Origin: Ciona intestinalis
Lineage: Eukaryota > Chordata > Ascidiacea > Phlebobranchia > Cionidae
Length of the DNA stretch: 64,000 nt
Direction: 5' to 3'
NCBI RefSeq assembly: GCF_000224145.3
Contig: NW_004190420.2
Span: 354,927 to 418,926 of the forward strand
Shown: piece by piece, positions 24,280 through 37,086 of the stretch
Position numbering within the stretch: the stretch's first letter is position 1
Layout: every line of letters begins with the position of its first letter
Notes under the pieces: generated by a model
Seen by the model: the letters and a program-made list of their open reading frames with translations, nothing else
Told to the model about the DNA's origin: nothing
The model's database searches: none
Made by a program: the position numbers and the translations under genes

Positions 24280-25231
24280 GGTGCTGTTCGTAACCGCGCT
24301 GCTGACTGTATACTGAATACGCCAAAGGCAACTATGGTTTACATTTGACCAAGGTCTGACGGGATGCAGATCTGTCCACTCACGCTAGACAGCTGAGATA
24401 ACACTAGGAGACTATTATATCACCTCAAAGTTGCAAACTGCTGGAACATAAAGCACAACATACGGCGCAAATAAATTTAAAGTGATACGTCGTTATGATT
24501 GCACTATTTTAAAACATATTTTTATCCAGCCACTGGTTCTATTTGGATAATTTAGTTGTTCTTGGATAATAGTAGTGTGGGAAAGACGGAACACCTTTAG
24601 TACATGATATCCAAATATCCTTATCGTGTTTTAAACAATCAATAGCGGTCCATAGGAGTCGTGAGGATAAGGTTTTATAACTGTATGTTTTTTGGTTACT
24701 ATTAAATGAGACAAGAAGATAAAATAAAAAAGATTCCCAACTTACCCCGCCCTACTATTTATTAAACTGGGACAACGCTATAATAATGCATTTGCTCATA
24801 AGGACAACACAGTCATTTATGCCACTACAAGTTTTATTAAATTTTGCAGAAGATACAATCAACTAAACGAGCAATGCAAAATTAAGCGGACTTGGCCTGC
24901 TTTAATATATATGTGCGTTAATTTAATAAGTTGATTGCCCGCAAAAGTACAGAACAACAGTCCATACGAAATTGTATGAACTAAAAATCGGAAACACAAT
25001 GAACATGTATGAGGTGTTTTCGTCTTTGTTTAGAGGACAGATGAAGAAAACTTTTTTTCCAAACCTCCAAATCTTGACTGTAGGCAATTCCGTATATGTA
25101 CATGATATAAAAGCGTTAGAAGCTGCGTGTGAATATATTATTAGCGTGCAGTGTTTGTTGTTAATATCAAAGCGAGTGTTGAATCGTTGATGCAATCAGT
25201 GAACTCCGTGTGACGAGCATGTTTTATAAGT
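24280..25231. other. Intergenic region between two minus-strand genes
   Basis: Upstream of the ADP-ribosylhydrolase gene and downstream of the SLC6 gene. Contains one MITE (24569-24759) and AT-rich sequence; no exon is supported. Confidence 0.45.
24569..24759 (+). mobile_element. MITE copy 6, diverged
   Basis: Starts ATAGTAGTGTGGGAAAGACG and ends CCCCGCCCTACTATT, with the shared interior atatccttatcgtgttttaaac. More substitutions than in copies 1-4. Confidence 0.75.
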
Positions 25232-28200
25232 TTATGCTTTTAGTTGGGTTGATTCGTAAGGTGGCGGTAGAGGGTCGAGGCTGGATAATTTTGAACTGTT
25301 GTCATCACCAGAACAGTTTGTACTGATGCGGTAACGAATGCCACAAGTATCTCCAAATACATGACTTAGTTGCGTTCCAACAGTAATTTCTTCTTGGTCA
25401 TCTGCAAGCAGACACGAGGGGTATTATTATTCAGTTTGAAAACATTCCGCATTGACTTACCGTCCCAGTATTTCTCAGAATGGTGACTTTTGAACTGCGG
25501 CCGGATTGCGTTGCTGAAACGCTGCGATAAACAATTCCGTTACATAAAGCACATTAAAGAGGTCGAAAAATACTTGCCTGTAAAAATGTGGACCCCTTAG
25601 CCTTCGCAAGTCTGTATGCCGCAACTATTGGAACACAAAGCATTGAAGAAAGTGCAAGTACCCATCCTATGAGCAAGCCCCACCATGGGTATTCATATGT
25701 TCGGTTGTAAGTTAGAGGTTTATGGCTCACCAAGACGAAAATTAGAATTCCCTGGAAGAGTATTTAGACATGTGACATGAGGCATTTTAGTTGTGACATA
25801 CAAGCAATTTGGAGAGAGACACTTCTATTATAAAAAGAAGACAGAGATATGAAGACGTTTGATGGAAATTTGATGCTGGTATAACATNNNNNNNNNNNNN
25901 NNNNNNNNNNNNNNNNNNNNNNNNNNNNNNNNNNNNNGACACGAAGGGGTATGACTATTCAGTTATAAATATATTCTGCATTAACTTACCGTCCCAGTAT
26001 TTCTCAGAATGGTGACTTTTGAACTGCGGTCGGATTGCGTTGCTAAAACGCTGCGATAAACAATCCCGTTACATAATGCACATTAAAGAGGTCGAAAAAT
26101 ACTTGCCTGTAAAAATGTGGACCCCTTAGCCTTCGCAAGTCTGTATGCCGCAACTATTGGAACACAAAGCATTGAAGAAAGTGCAAGCACCCATCCTATG
26201 AGCAAGCCCCACCATGGGTATTCATATGTTCGGTTGTAAGTTAGAGGTTTATGGCTCACCAAGACGAAAATTAGAATTCCCTGGAAGTGAATGATTGTTA
26301 GCAAATGCACTGAACAAATTATACCCTCTTCTTACCAAGGCCACAGCTGGTGTCACAAATAACCAGCAATATTTAAACAACGAAGGTGGGCGATATCCGA
26401 TCATATCTTTGAGGTCCTGATAATACCGTTCCGCTCCTGTAACGTTTAAATTGCTTATTCGTGGAAAAGGAGAACGATATTCGTAATTTAAGAAGCATGA
26501 CAAACCGCGTGCGCATGCATATTTTGAGCAGCATTTTTGGGGAATGTTGTTTTGTGCAAAAGAGAAAACAGTTATTTTTGCATCTTACACCAGTAACGCC
26601 TAATTATCTTGTATTCCTATATTGCTAACATACGAACTATAAGCGGGTGGCCAATTAAGCGAATTTAAAGACTTAATTTCGTGCTATTTCAATTCCGTAC
26701 ATAGTTCGCTATAAACGAGGTGTGTCAGTCTACAACTGGCGTGGCGCTTGTTAAGTAGGAATTATAATTCCATAAGGCTGGCGACTTAAATATAGTTAGC
26801 TGCGGTTATCATACCATATATCCAAGCGATGGTTACGCATTCCCATAACGACATCCATAGCAGAGTCATTCCGCTTGCAGAATAATAGTCGAAGATTTGA
26901 AACACGTACATTCCGCCCTGTTAAACATCAGCTAGTGGTATTGCATAATAGATATACAGTAGGGTGGGGAAGATGGAACACCTTTCCATTCTACTTTCCC
27001 GAACTCTTTTGGTAGTAAAGAAAAAATATTCAAAGGATTATATAAAACCGTATCACCACGACTCCCATACACCGTAATTGTTAATTGTTTAAAACACGAT
27101 CAGGATATGTGGATATTATGGGCTAAAGGTTTCCCATCTTCCCCACCCACTATATAAATATATGATGTTGTGAAATTACCTCAGTTATCATGGACAATGC
27201 GACCAGGAAACACACCGAGCATGTTACTGCTGCGAAAATTGCTCGTTTTGGTCGCAAGACACGTGGATACATGTCAATAATTGCAGTGAGGAATCCTTCC
27301 ACGCCAACAAACTAAAACAAAATAATGACTGTTGTAGCTTTGCGCGGCGGAAGCATATTTCGTTACCTGACTATCCAGGCCAAGCATTAATATCATCAAG
27401 AAAAACAGGCACGACCAGAGCGGTGATAACGGCATCAAGGTCACGCCCTTCGGGTAAGCAATGAAAGCGAGGCCGGGACCCGATTCCGCCACACGTTCAA
27501 TTGGGACCCGTTGTTCGTGTGCCATGAAGCCCAAGAAAGTAAAAATGACAAAACCGGCGAAGAAGCTTGTTGCAGAATTGACAGTGGCCAGAATAAGGCA
27601 ATCTCTGATATACAAAAAAAAATATTTTAACCATATGTTTCTTTCCCTATTTCGTCGTCGGCATTCTAGTAATTAACCTAGAAAAAATTTTGTCAGGAAT
27701 TCTTAATTATACAACACGATATGGTTGGCGCAATTGAAATTACTTGATTAACGAATGCGTGTGAGAGTAATAAACACGGGCCTTACTTGAAGCAATCATT
27801 ATTGTAAAGATTGTAACTCCCAAGTGCTGACAGCGCACCGAGGCCGATCGCGTATGAGAAGAATACTTGAGTTCCAGCATCGATCCAAACCTAACATACA
27901 TGATCGTCATTTTAAGTTACAATAGTTTCCCAGGATTGCAGTGTAAAACACATACCGTACCATACCAATGCAAAAAATGAATGGGCTAGCGTTTAATGCG
28001 CTCAGTTGAACGCTCGTTTAAAACAACTTGTGGACTGACTTGTGAAGCATTAACTATCAAGTGCAGTGTTTCCAAACCTGCGCTTCCTGCAGCTTTGTCC
28101 AGTTGGGTTTGATGTAAAACTCCACACCTTTGAGCGCACCGGGAAGCATTGACCCTCGGATAAGGAGGCACAGAAGAACCACATAAGGGAACAAGGCAGT

Positions 28201-30743
28201 GAAGTAGACGATCTAAGTATAAGTACCAAGGTCAACGCCGTAAAAACAGCAAACATTACACAAGAACATGAAACAGAAATGGAACGACAACTGCCGCAGT
28301 CCCTCTGGTATTTTGCGTGACGTATACGTCGGGTAATAACGTGTATATATAGTACTGTAGGGTAAGACAGGACACTTTAAGCATCTAATATCCCAAACTG
28401 ATCGTGTTTTAAACAATTCACATAGGTCTATTGGAGTTGTAAGGATAGGGTTTTATAAATCGTTGAATATTCTTTGTTAACCAGCAAATTGGACAAGAAA
28501 TTAGAATAAAAAGGTGTCCTATCTCTCCCCACCCCACTATATGGAATAGACTGACACACAGACACGCCTTACTTTGCCGGTTGCCCTGACACCTTTGCAG
28601 ATGCAAACGTAGCACAAGACCCAAGCGATGAACAAGCAAATGGCCAGCTCCCATCGAATTGAACCAGTCTCAGTGATATCCGAGGTGATCTTTAGAACTT
28701 CTCGCCTTTTATTTCAAATATTGAGGGTTATCGGATGTAATCATCGACAGAGAACCTCACTCTATTGAACAAACACTCAATTCAAGCCACAGTTTTTAAT
28801 TAAGTCGGCGACGATTTTCAAACGTTGGATGTTTGCTTTTCCTTTAGGAGCTGCCTCGTAGGTGATGCATGACCGATACACTGTATCTACAGCCTTCCGT
28901 GTATACGGCTGAAACATGTAACGTGATAGGGTGTAGCGACTTAACAAAAATAAATATAGCGACCCTTGTGTTGCAAAACTAGGGGTGTTTGAGTTCGGCA
29001 AACACCCGCCCAGTTATTGTTTGAGTAAGTTAAGTACGTGACACACGGCCCGGTATACTTACTCCCAGAACTCTATCACCGGCGATGAGAGAGAAGTAAA
29101 GTTGAACGATGAAGTGGAGTTAAGCAAGCTCGTGTTCGTCGCTGCGGTCATGTTTAACTGTTCTTTATCTGTGGGAATACAAACTTTGGTTAGAACTGAG
29201 GGAACTGCGTCCGCCGACCCTCGCAGAAGTCGACCTTGTCACGTTTGTTTTGCGAGATTGCGAAACGTTAGCATGACTGTGATATGACATTGACTTGGAC
29301 TGTGAACTTTGCGGTTAGCGACTCGATAAGCACGTGCACTGCGTTAAAATCTTCGTCTTACCGGCCAACATGGACGTGAAATTCGTTGTACACCCATTTG
29401 TATTCCAAGCGTTCCCGCAAGTTGCCCATGGCAATACCGCTGTGAATGACCGGTACAGATAGTAAATAGCCCAAGTAAGCACCAGGATGTAATAGCAGTT
29501 ACAGAAGAAAACAATCACCGTCGAGGCGAAGCCAATACCTGAAATAAAGGAATTGCCATACTCAAATCCTTTTAGGATATAATATTTAAATGAAGTGTGC
29601 TGTTTTTCTCATTTAACAGCAGCTTACAAAACAACACAGCATAACAACATCGGTTATTTACATATTGCTGTTAATTTGATAAAATGTAAGACAAAGTTTT
29701 TTTTAAGCTAATATTAACATATAGAAAGGTATTAAACTCATATTAACTTATGCGGCGTGTGTGCGGACTTAAGTGATCTTTTGAAAAGAATATTTTAATT
29801 TAAAGCGCGTGTGTTGGTCATTTTAACAATATAACGTATGGTTTTCACTATTTTGGCCAATCCTACCTTTCATTAAAGGACATATGTTCCATATCCCAAT
29901 CCCGCCCTGTTTCATGAACTGACCCAATGAGGTCTCAAGAAAGAAAACCGGGACACCGCTAGTTACGATGAACAGAAGGTACGGGATCAAAAACGCGCCT
30001 GTGGAAGTATCATGATTCACATTAAGCAGGAGGCGTGACATGGGCAGTGACTGGAAGCAGTCCCGCAAATGTCAATTAAACAAGACAAGCTTCGACAACT
30101 GCTACGCGCGGCTACGCAAGCGCAATAATTGGTATAATATGCAATAACCGCAGCAGTAGGTAGATGTAGTTGGTCACGCCTGTTATTAAAACCAAATGGA
30201 GTTTTGCAATTCTGGGATATTAGTATTAAACACCTTTGTATATTAAAGGTGGCTTAAACCAAATAATGAAATCTTACAACTTAATAAAATAAGTTAATTA
30301 GGATTGTGCATTGATGATTCGACGATTATGAGCTATATTAAAGAAAACGCGACAAAAGTGATCATATATCTGTTGTTATGAACCGTGAAATTACCTCCCC
30401 CGTTCTTGTAGCAGAGGTATGGGAATCGCCACACATTTCCAAGGCCCACCGCAAAACCAACGCATGAGAGAATGAAATCAAGTTTCTTATCCCAGGTCTC
30501 TCTTTGTCCGCTCGCACTGACCATGTTACAGTTACACGGTAGATCACCGCACGGGTTCGAAGCACAGCAAGAGGGACATCGGGTGCCTGTGCTTGGTTGA
30601 GGGTTCATCGTCACGGAATTCTCTTCGCTTGTCGAGTCTTCTTCCACTAATGAGGATCGAAGTGGAGTTTCAGAATCGTTCTCTTCGTCCTTTATCATCG
30701 CGATGTCAATTCCAACGTCTTTGCTTTCGACAAAATACGGCAT
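25232..30743 (-). CDS. slc6a8-like: Na+/Cl--dependent SLC6 transporter, creatine/taurine/GABA branch
   Basis: Exons: 30395-30743, 29867-29998, 29362-29538, 29063-29168, 28573-28705, 28078-28212, 27787-27890, 27367-27604, 27180-27311, 26815-26917, 26336-26436, 26107-26280, 25990-26050, 25232-25401. Using the copy next to 26336 for the duplicated pair, they sum to 704 aa in frame. TM1 reads [20 protein letters not shown], with the Na+ site conserved. Then come [32 protein letters not shown], a long sequon-rich loop ([20 protein letters not shown]), [69 protein letters not shown] and MIGYRP. The closest match I recall is the creatine transporter SLC6A8, then the taurine transporter. The first 90 residues are acidic and Cys-rich. 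The C-terminus ends with [13 protein letters not shown], a PPxY motif of the kind bound by NEDD4-type WW domains. One intron (after TFLQ) uses a GC donor. Confidence 0.9.
25461..25751 (-). other. Second copy of two SLC6 exons (probable alternative haplotype)
   Basis: Exons equivalent to 25990-26050 and 26107-26280 also occur at 25461-25521 and 25578-25751. Coding sequence is the same at the protein level; introns and silent sites differ by a few percent. The two copies are separated by a 50-N gap. Similarity ends just past the exon on the right (ccctggaag). A functional gene needs only one set. Confidence 0.85.
25888..25937. other. Assembly gap (50 N)
   Basis: Run of exactly 50 N between the two copies of the SLC6 exon pair; likely a default-size join. 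Confidence 0.99.
26955..27155 (-). mobile_element. MITE copy 7, intronic
   Basis: Starts ACAGTAGGGTGGGGAAGATG and ends CCCATCTTCCCCACCCACTA, interior reverse oriented. Intron of the SLC6 gene. Confidence 0.85.
28354..28541 (+). mobile_element. MITE copy 8, intronic
   Basis: Starts ACTGTAGGGTAAGACAGGAC and ends GTCCTATCTCTCCCCACCCC, interior forward (aactgatcgtgttttaaac). Intron of the SLC6 gene. Confidence 0.8.
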
Positions 30744-32168
30744 TTTCTGATATGCTGCAAGTGTGCAGTAATAAGGTTAAGTGGCGAAAATGGTTTTTTA
30801 ACATGAAATGGTGGTTAATAAAAGCATTATGTTGATCAAATGCGTAATAACAACCCTTCAATGTCCTCTCAGATAAGCCGGAAGCCCTGACTAGTTGTTA
30901 AATGTTATATATGTATGTTAATCACATTAAAGCAGTTTTGTCAATTTTTTGCTGGCATGTGCCCCGGTTTTATACTTTATTTCACAAGGTGTACTTCTTT
31001 CCGTGAATGGTGTTGAAATTACCGCTTGGTTTTATTGCTTCGGATTTTATATAGGAAATCAGAACTCACCTGTTTGTTTAATTAGACTAGGTTGTTCTAG
31101 TTTGTCTTTTATTGGATTATGCGGCGTAAACTTCAGATGGTGAGGTAGGGCAAATAAGACTTGTAAGGTGAATGGCGACGGTTAAAAGCAATCGATGAAG
31201 CACTTGAATGTAAATAACCTGAAGTATCTCATAGCGTTCACTCAAAGCTGCTGTGCCATTCTTGGTATCTTAGTACGAAGAATGGAATCAACTGAACAGG
31301 AATATAAAAGATCTAACCTTTTACAATATATTTCTGCACCTAGGATAGATGCGGCGACTTTTAAACTGACCAGATGAATCTGCGGTAGAAAGATGACACG
31401 TTAAACAAAGCCCGACGGTATATAATCTCAAATAATGGACGCAGTTCCGAAAATTGAATACGAAACGCGTCGGAATGCCTCCCACATCGCTTTGTGACGC
31501 AATTATCAGCACGCTTTAGGAATCAGAACAATGTTATATGTTTCTTTCAAAGGCTTCCCGCTAACACACAAAGGTCTGGTCAGGATTACGTTTCAACAAC
31601 GTCCTTGCGATTTTAGGTAATTAAGCTTTTCTATGCCCCGGCGTCCTGAAAGAGGGGTTTCCTAGGCAACTATATACTACGAAACAAATTTCAAAAACTA
31701 TTCAAGTTTTTTTTTACTTATTTTAAAGAGTCAAGGCTAAGACACATGGATAAATAACTTGAAAAATATAAAACTGACGAAATAACTGAGGTATACAACT
31801 GATAAAATATTTGTTTTGCTTTCCAAAGTAAATGAAATATTGCTAAATTCTTTACACTTATACCTATTTTAATCTGATGCTACCCTTATACCCCATGCAA
31901 CGAGACGGGAGGTTTCGTGTAGTCTAATTCAAAACCATTCTAAAACTGTTTCTATAATCTACTATACAGTGATGTTACAAAATTTCCTACAATAAACTGT
32001 CTATAGTATTTGCCGCATCAAACTACGAAGAACAAAATTCTGTTCTTTTTGAAGCTATACGAAGTATATCATATATTTCCCATTATCTGACGAAGTATTA
32101 AAGTTTAATCAATAGGCAAAGATCGGCGAAAAGCTGATAACTAATACGACTTCACAATCGCAACGTTG

Positions 32169-32263
32169 GAGACAGCTGAAACAAGCGGCCTGAATTCTCA
32201 TTCAAGGCGAGAGCGGCCGGCTTTTGCCAGAAGGAAAAAGGGCGTATGCTTGTAACCCTGACC
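32169..32263 (+). repeat. Left arm of a dispersed inverted repeat
   Basis: About 95 bp matching the reverse complement of 33592-33689, with a 26-bp identical core around GAGAGCGGCCGGCTTTTGCC. See the right arm. Confidence 0.75.
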
Positions 32264-33591
32264 TTTGTGGTGTAAAAGTAAACCAGGCTTACGTAGTCTA
32301 GTCGGACGACACATGAATATGCCGCTGCATTTCCATCTATCATTAAAGTTCTAAAGTAAAACGCTCTTTCCAGACATATACATTTTATATTTGAGCTATA
32401 GGTACGAGAAAACCCGCCTATAAATGACTTTATGAAAACGGCGACAGTGCTGGCGAAAACTATTGTGATTTGTAAAAATTACCCTAAAAACGTTTAATGG
32501 ACGAGAAAAGATGAATGAAATGTACAGTGGTTATTCACTGGCCTAGTTATGAAAAAAGTAGGTTACACAAACACTTTCCTACGTTTTTTAGCATAGGTTG
32601 TGTGCATAGCCTAATAAATCTATTCTAAATCATAAAACGGGTTATCTAGGTACAAACGTACCATTTTTATATATTAGGTTCCAAAATGGACAAGTCCGTT
32701 GCATATTTATTAGAGGAAAATCATTTTGACTTACCTTAGCTTCAAAATCTTAGTTGAGTTTCTAGTACAATTATATACACTTATAATTTTACAAATTGTT
32801 TACATAAAAAGGACAAACAATATCGTTTTTTTTATAGTTTCCAAATGGCAAATTTACCGGTCGTTTGTGTGGCCATAAAGCGTATTATGGCGCGACTCAA
32901 AAATGAAATAATAAATAATTGTGACATTTACTTAAGTTTTAAACGTTACACATATGTCAAAAACATTAAACAAGTATATTGATGTTATATTTCAGTTTTA
33001 ACAAAGAGATACGTATCTAACATCAGATTAGTTGGGTGTTTATGACATCAGTTCAGTATATAAACCTTGGATGCCTCAATTGTTCAATTTAAACACCGTA
33101 CATTGTCTTTCTCAACGTTTAGTATATAGATAAAAAAACGCAATCAATAAAACAAACTGATTAACAGTAAAGCGTTCTGATCGTCGCTAAAAATCGATTT
33201 TCAATCAACGAAATAACAGAAGATTACACTATATATGCTCGCCGCATCTAATTGCGTTGTCTGTATCTTTTAGATCGTTTTAATAGAATAGCCGTAACAT
33301 TTACGTGATTTTAGGTTTGAAATCAAGCTCTGTTGTTCCGTTTTTGTAAAACTCGTTCATATTAAATAAATAAACTTAAGCCTATATGCACACAATCAAA
33401 TACAACTATTCCAAAGTTTGTAAGTAAAGCACATAAACAGAGTATAAACCGTGCTCAACAGCGCCACCTCGCTGTGTAAGTTATTCGGCATCTGCAGTGT
33501 CGGTGTCGTGTATAATTTGGTTTGGCCATAGTATGCTGCTGTTGGGCAACTGGTTATTTGCTTTATTTTTAGTTCACTTTTACATAACAAT

Positions 33592-33689
33592 GGTCAAGGT
33601 TACGAGCATATAATAGACCATTTTCCTCATGGCAAAAGCCGGCCGCTCTCGCCTTCAATAAGAAATCTGCCCGCTTGCTTTAGTGTCTC
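33592..33689 (-). repeat. Right arm of a dispersed inverted repeat
   Basis: Reverse complement of 32169-32263 with scattered mismatches and small indels outside the core. The arms enclose about 1.3 kb of AT-rich DNA. This could be the termini of a non-autonomous DNA element or two independent insertions. Confidence 0.75.
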
Positions 33690-34309
33690 TATGTCTATAA
33701 CGCAGCGATGGTGAAATCAAATTTTTCGACAACCTTTGTCCATTGATCAAGGTTTAAATATACACAGAATGATGTGAAAAATAAAAAAAAACACAATTTT
33801 GTAGATTTGTACAAATTGTACTACAACGTAAAGTACCCTGTTAAACCACACTGTACGCTGAAAACCAGTCAAAATACTAATTTACTCCACATTAGTTCTT
33901 AGATTTGTTATTATATTACAAAGATTTATATTAGAAACTATATTTCAAATGTTAAAACAACCGCTATATGTGTTTTCTAGTTTTGTATCGCCTACATTGT
34001 AGGGCCCTACAAGAACCAAATAAACACACGCCGACCATGCATTAGTATAGGGCATAGGCGATTCACGCTCTGTGGGCTCCGTAATGGCGGACACAAGCGC
34101 CGTTTCCTGACGTGACGTTGGGCATGACCACTTATTCAACGTAATCTTATTCAAGTAGAATTCATATGTATAATAACACGGTTAATTTGTGAGTGAATAT
34201 ATAGCTTAAACTGCGATATCTTAAAAGGGCGTTACTGCGCTAAACGTCTAATATAACAACGTATACAAAATACATGATATGCGATACAGTCGCGATTCTG
34301 CTTTCGCTC

Positions 34310-34498
34310 TATATATACAGTATATATATACATAACATGAGAATGGTGTGGTTCAAGTGGGTCAGCAACGCGAACAAATATAGAATACATTACGTCGTAT
34401 AAACTTTGATCGGTATTTGGAATTATATGAGACAAGAAATGTCTGCAGAGTACTGAGCAATATGTTTTAAGTGTCCCATCTTCCCCTACTTTACTATA
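34310..34498 (+). mobile_element. Decayed MITE copy 9
   Basis: Only the 3' end is clear (AGTGTCCCATCTTCCCCTAC then TTTACTATATA). The left part is hardly recognisable. Confidence 0.5.
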
Positions 34499-35133
34499 TA
34501 ATGATCGACGACGTTTTACGACGTTCCAGTTGGTTTTACATAAATACAGCTCTATGTGTCTAATGCAGTCACATGGAACGAGTTTACGTATCGATGCGCC
34601 TTCTAAACAAGCAATGCCGCGGGTCGACAACGGAAACATCAACTGTCTTTTGTTAGGTCAGACTTACAAGTGGAGTGTGAGGTTAGAGCTAAAAGGCTAC
34701 CCACAGAGCGTGTCCGTTCGCTGGACCAGCAGTTATGCACACAGAGTGTGTTTACTTTTGAGGTCATATTGGACCGTACAGAAATTATACTTGCCAGTTT
34801 ATTTAACTTAGGAAGTCAGGGTTTATAACACGTTAGGCTTTCATTTTTGAGTCACTAAAATTGCAAGGCAATACGCATGTAGCCATTGATATTTTGTTCT
34901 GCTGTATATACTTGAAAGACTTTTAAAAGAATCTTCTGTTTCTGTAGTCGAATGACGCGTACAATTCTACGACATGCCGGAAACTAGTTGTTGATGTTTA
35001 TATTAGGTAATGTTGTGAATATGTAGTAGCATTGTAAGATTAGCTGTCGAATGTATAGTCACATTCATGGTTACTAGTTTTAGCTTACAACGCACATTAG
35101 CTACATCATACTTTGACTAAAACAGATATAGAA

Positions 35134-36999
35134 ATGCGACTCCGTAAAGTTATACTTATCGTTCGACATGGTACCAGAACACCTTGCTTTGCTGGAGATA
35201 CTCTTGATGGAAGGGTGTTTCCCACAGAGCTTACAGATCTACCCGAAAGTTCTGTATCTACGAAAAGAACAGGTCTCGGTGGTATTGAACCCCCGTTTAG
35301 CACCAGAGACGAAAGTTACAAAAATATGAAGACTTTAATCGGTGGTGAATGTGGGTTCGGTCAACTAACGCGAAAGGGTGCGACTGACCAATACAACCTG
35401 GGCTTAAAATTAAGAGGGAACTACGGCAAGGGGGACAGCGCTTTGGTAAAGCCAGAGTATGACCCGTCGGATATCATTGTTCGTTCGACTAATATTAAAA
35501 GAACTGTGGATTCTGCCAAATATATTTTAGCAGGTATTCTGTGAGATATTGTTGTACTATGTTATGCGAAGTTATAAGTCTGGAACTAACAATTGTTTTA
35601 TATACAGGTCTTTATGAAGGTCAGAAAAGGAACCCCACTATACCGATTTACGTGACTGAAGATATAGAAAAGAATGAAGGTGATATCATAGAAACGAAAA
35701 TCGATTTTATTATTGAAAGAACAGAACATCTTATAAAAGATTCCAAGCATTTACCTGGACAAAATGAATTGGTGCGTTAAAGTATTGGAAAATTAAAAGA
35801 ATGAGTGAATGGGTTATTATATCCCATACGTCGCTGCTACCATTGTAGATGTATGGGTCCTTGTGGGGCCGGGGGCTCGTCGCTGCTACCATTGTTGGTG
35901 TATGCTGGGTACTTGGGAAAGATATTTATACTCCAACCCAGTGGTCACTGACGAGTTGTCTAAATTGTAAGCCCTCTACATACAAGTATAAAAAAATCTT
36001 CAAAATCAATCACCCATAAAGTTACATTTCGTGGTAAATCGTAAGCTGACACGAGGTGTAGTTACATTCATTCATTCAAGCATCGAACTCACATTCTATG
36101 GGTATATAGTTACGTGCTATGACGCGCATCGATATAAACATATGGTGCATTCATGCAGGCCAGAGAGCTTACTCGGTTATTAAAATCCAAGGAGACGAAC
36201 ATGTACGTTATGGTTGATAATTTATTGACACTTGACCACCTGGGAATCCCTTTATCAATACCAGATGAAACTTGGAAAAGGGTTAAGGATTGGTCGTTCA
36301 AAATCAGCAGTTTGTGCACACTTGGGCGAAAGGAGGAAAGGTAATATTCTTGTTTTAAACAAATAGCAACGCTTTAGAGTCGTGGGGCTACCGTTAAATA
36401 ATTTTGTAAATATTCTTTGTTTACTACCAAATGGAATGAGAAAAGAAAATAAAAACATATCCCATTTTACCTCACTTTATTTTTTCTTGTAATGAACTTA
36501 AAGCATTGGTATCTGTCATGTTGTTAACGTATAGGGTACATTCATTTTTAACAACTCATGTAATTGTATCTATAAAAAAACAAATAAAGGAGTTTATGAA
36601 AATTAATTAAAATCGTGGCTGCTAATTTTCAGATTGGAGCTTCTCCCTCTCTTATGCGGGACTCTAATTGACGATTTTCTCCACAAGTTAGAACTCCCAA
36701 TGGATGAAACACCAAACATGTATTTATACTCTGGACACGATGCTACATTGATGAGAATCCTGACGGCACTTAGAATTGAAATTCATTCTGTCCCGTCCCC
36801 AAGCTCGGTTGTTGCTATTGAGATATATCAAGATGACACGAACATGCAAACTTACGCAAAAGTTTTGTACAATTGGATGGAACAATTAATACGGGGAGGA
36901 AAAGTCAGCCTTATAACGTTTAAACATTTTAAAGACGTACTTTCGCCATATCGTATGAGCCTCAAGCGTTTTAAATCAATTTGCGATTCCAAAAGGTAA
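35134..36999 (+). CDS. acp6-like: Histidine acid phosphatase, ACP6-like (lysophosphatidic acid phosphatase type 6)
   Basis: Four exons (35134-35533, 35608-35771, 36159-36340, 36633-36999) give 370 aa. The phosphohistidine motif RHGTRTP places the nucleophile at His12. The proton-donor motif is YSGHDATLM (His284, Asp285). Between them, GGECGFGQLTRKGATDQYNL and RSTNIKRTVDSAKYILAGLY follow human ACP6 closely. ACP6 hydrolyses lysophosphatidic acid to monoacylglycerol and is mitochondrial in mammals. Here the ATG lies only 11 codons before the active site, with an in-frame stop just upstream and an acceptor-like AAACAG at 35120-35125. A 5' exon with a transit or signal peptide may therefore be missing. 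The human protein is about 50 residues longer. Family confidence is high; substrate is inferred. Confidence 0.88.
35820..36075 (+). mobile_element. SINE remnant with internal duplication
   Basis: Middle-part similarity (CCAACCCAGTGGTCACTGAC, then caatcacccataaagttaca) and a tail start (cgtaagctgacacgaggtgt). The head region holds a direct repeat of CGTCGCTGCTACCATTGT. Located in the second intron of the phosphatase gene. Confidence 0.5.
36349..36480 (+). mobile_element. 5'-truncated MITE copy 10
   Basis: Begins in the MITE interior (cttgttttaaacaaatagc), continues through attctttgtttactaccaaa, and ends CATATCCCATTTTACCTCAC. It starts within about 10 nt of the donor of the third phosphatase intron. 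Confidence 0.65.
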
Positions 37000-37086
37000 T
37001 TGCAAACTTTAAAACTGTTAAGCCTGTACACCACGGCCTTTAGGGCCTACTATAGAAACATCTCTGGTCATAGCTACACGTTTAGT

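Larger units (their letters stand above)
30744..35133. other. Gene-poor 4.4-kb region
   Basis: AT-rich sequence between the divergent SLC6 (minus) and ACP6-like (plus) genes. No exon is supported. It contains an inverted repeat pair (32169-32263 and 33592-33689) and a decayed MITE (34310-34498). An unseen 5' exon of the phosphatase gene could be here. Confidence 0.45.

Noticed and set aside
28777-29001. Minus-strand open frame within the SLC6 gene
   Set aside because: Falls in an intron; the transporter reading frame continues correctly without it and the sequence has no transporter character.
34232-34642. 136-codon minus-strand open frame
   Set aside because: Overlaps a decayed MITE and AT repeats; no domain and no plausible splice sites.
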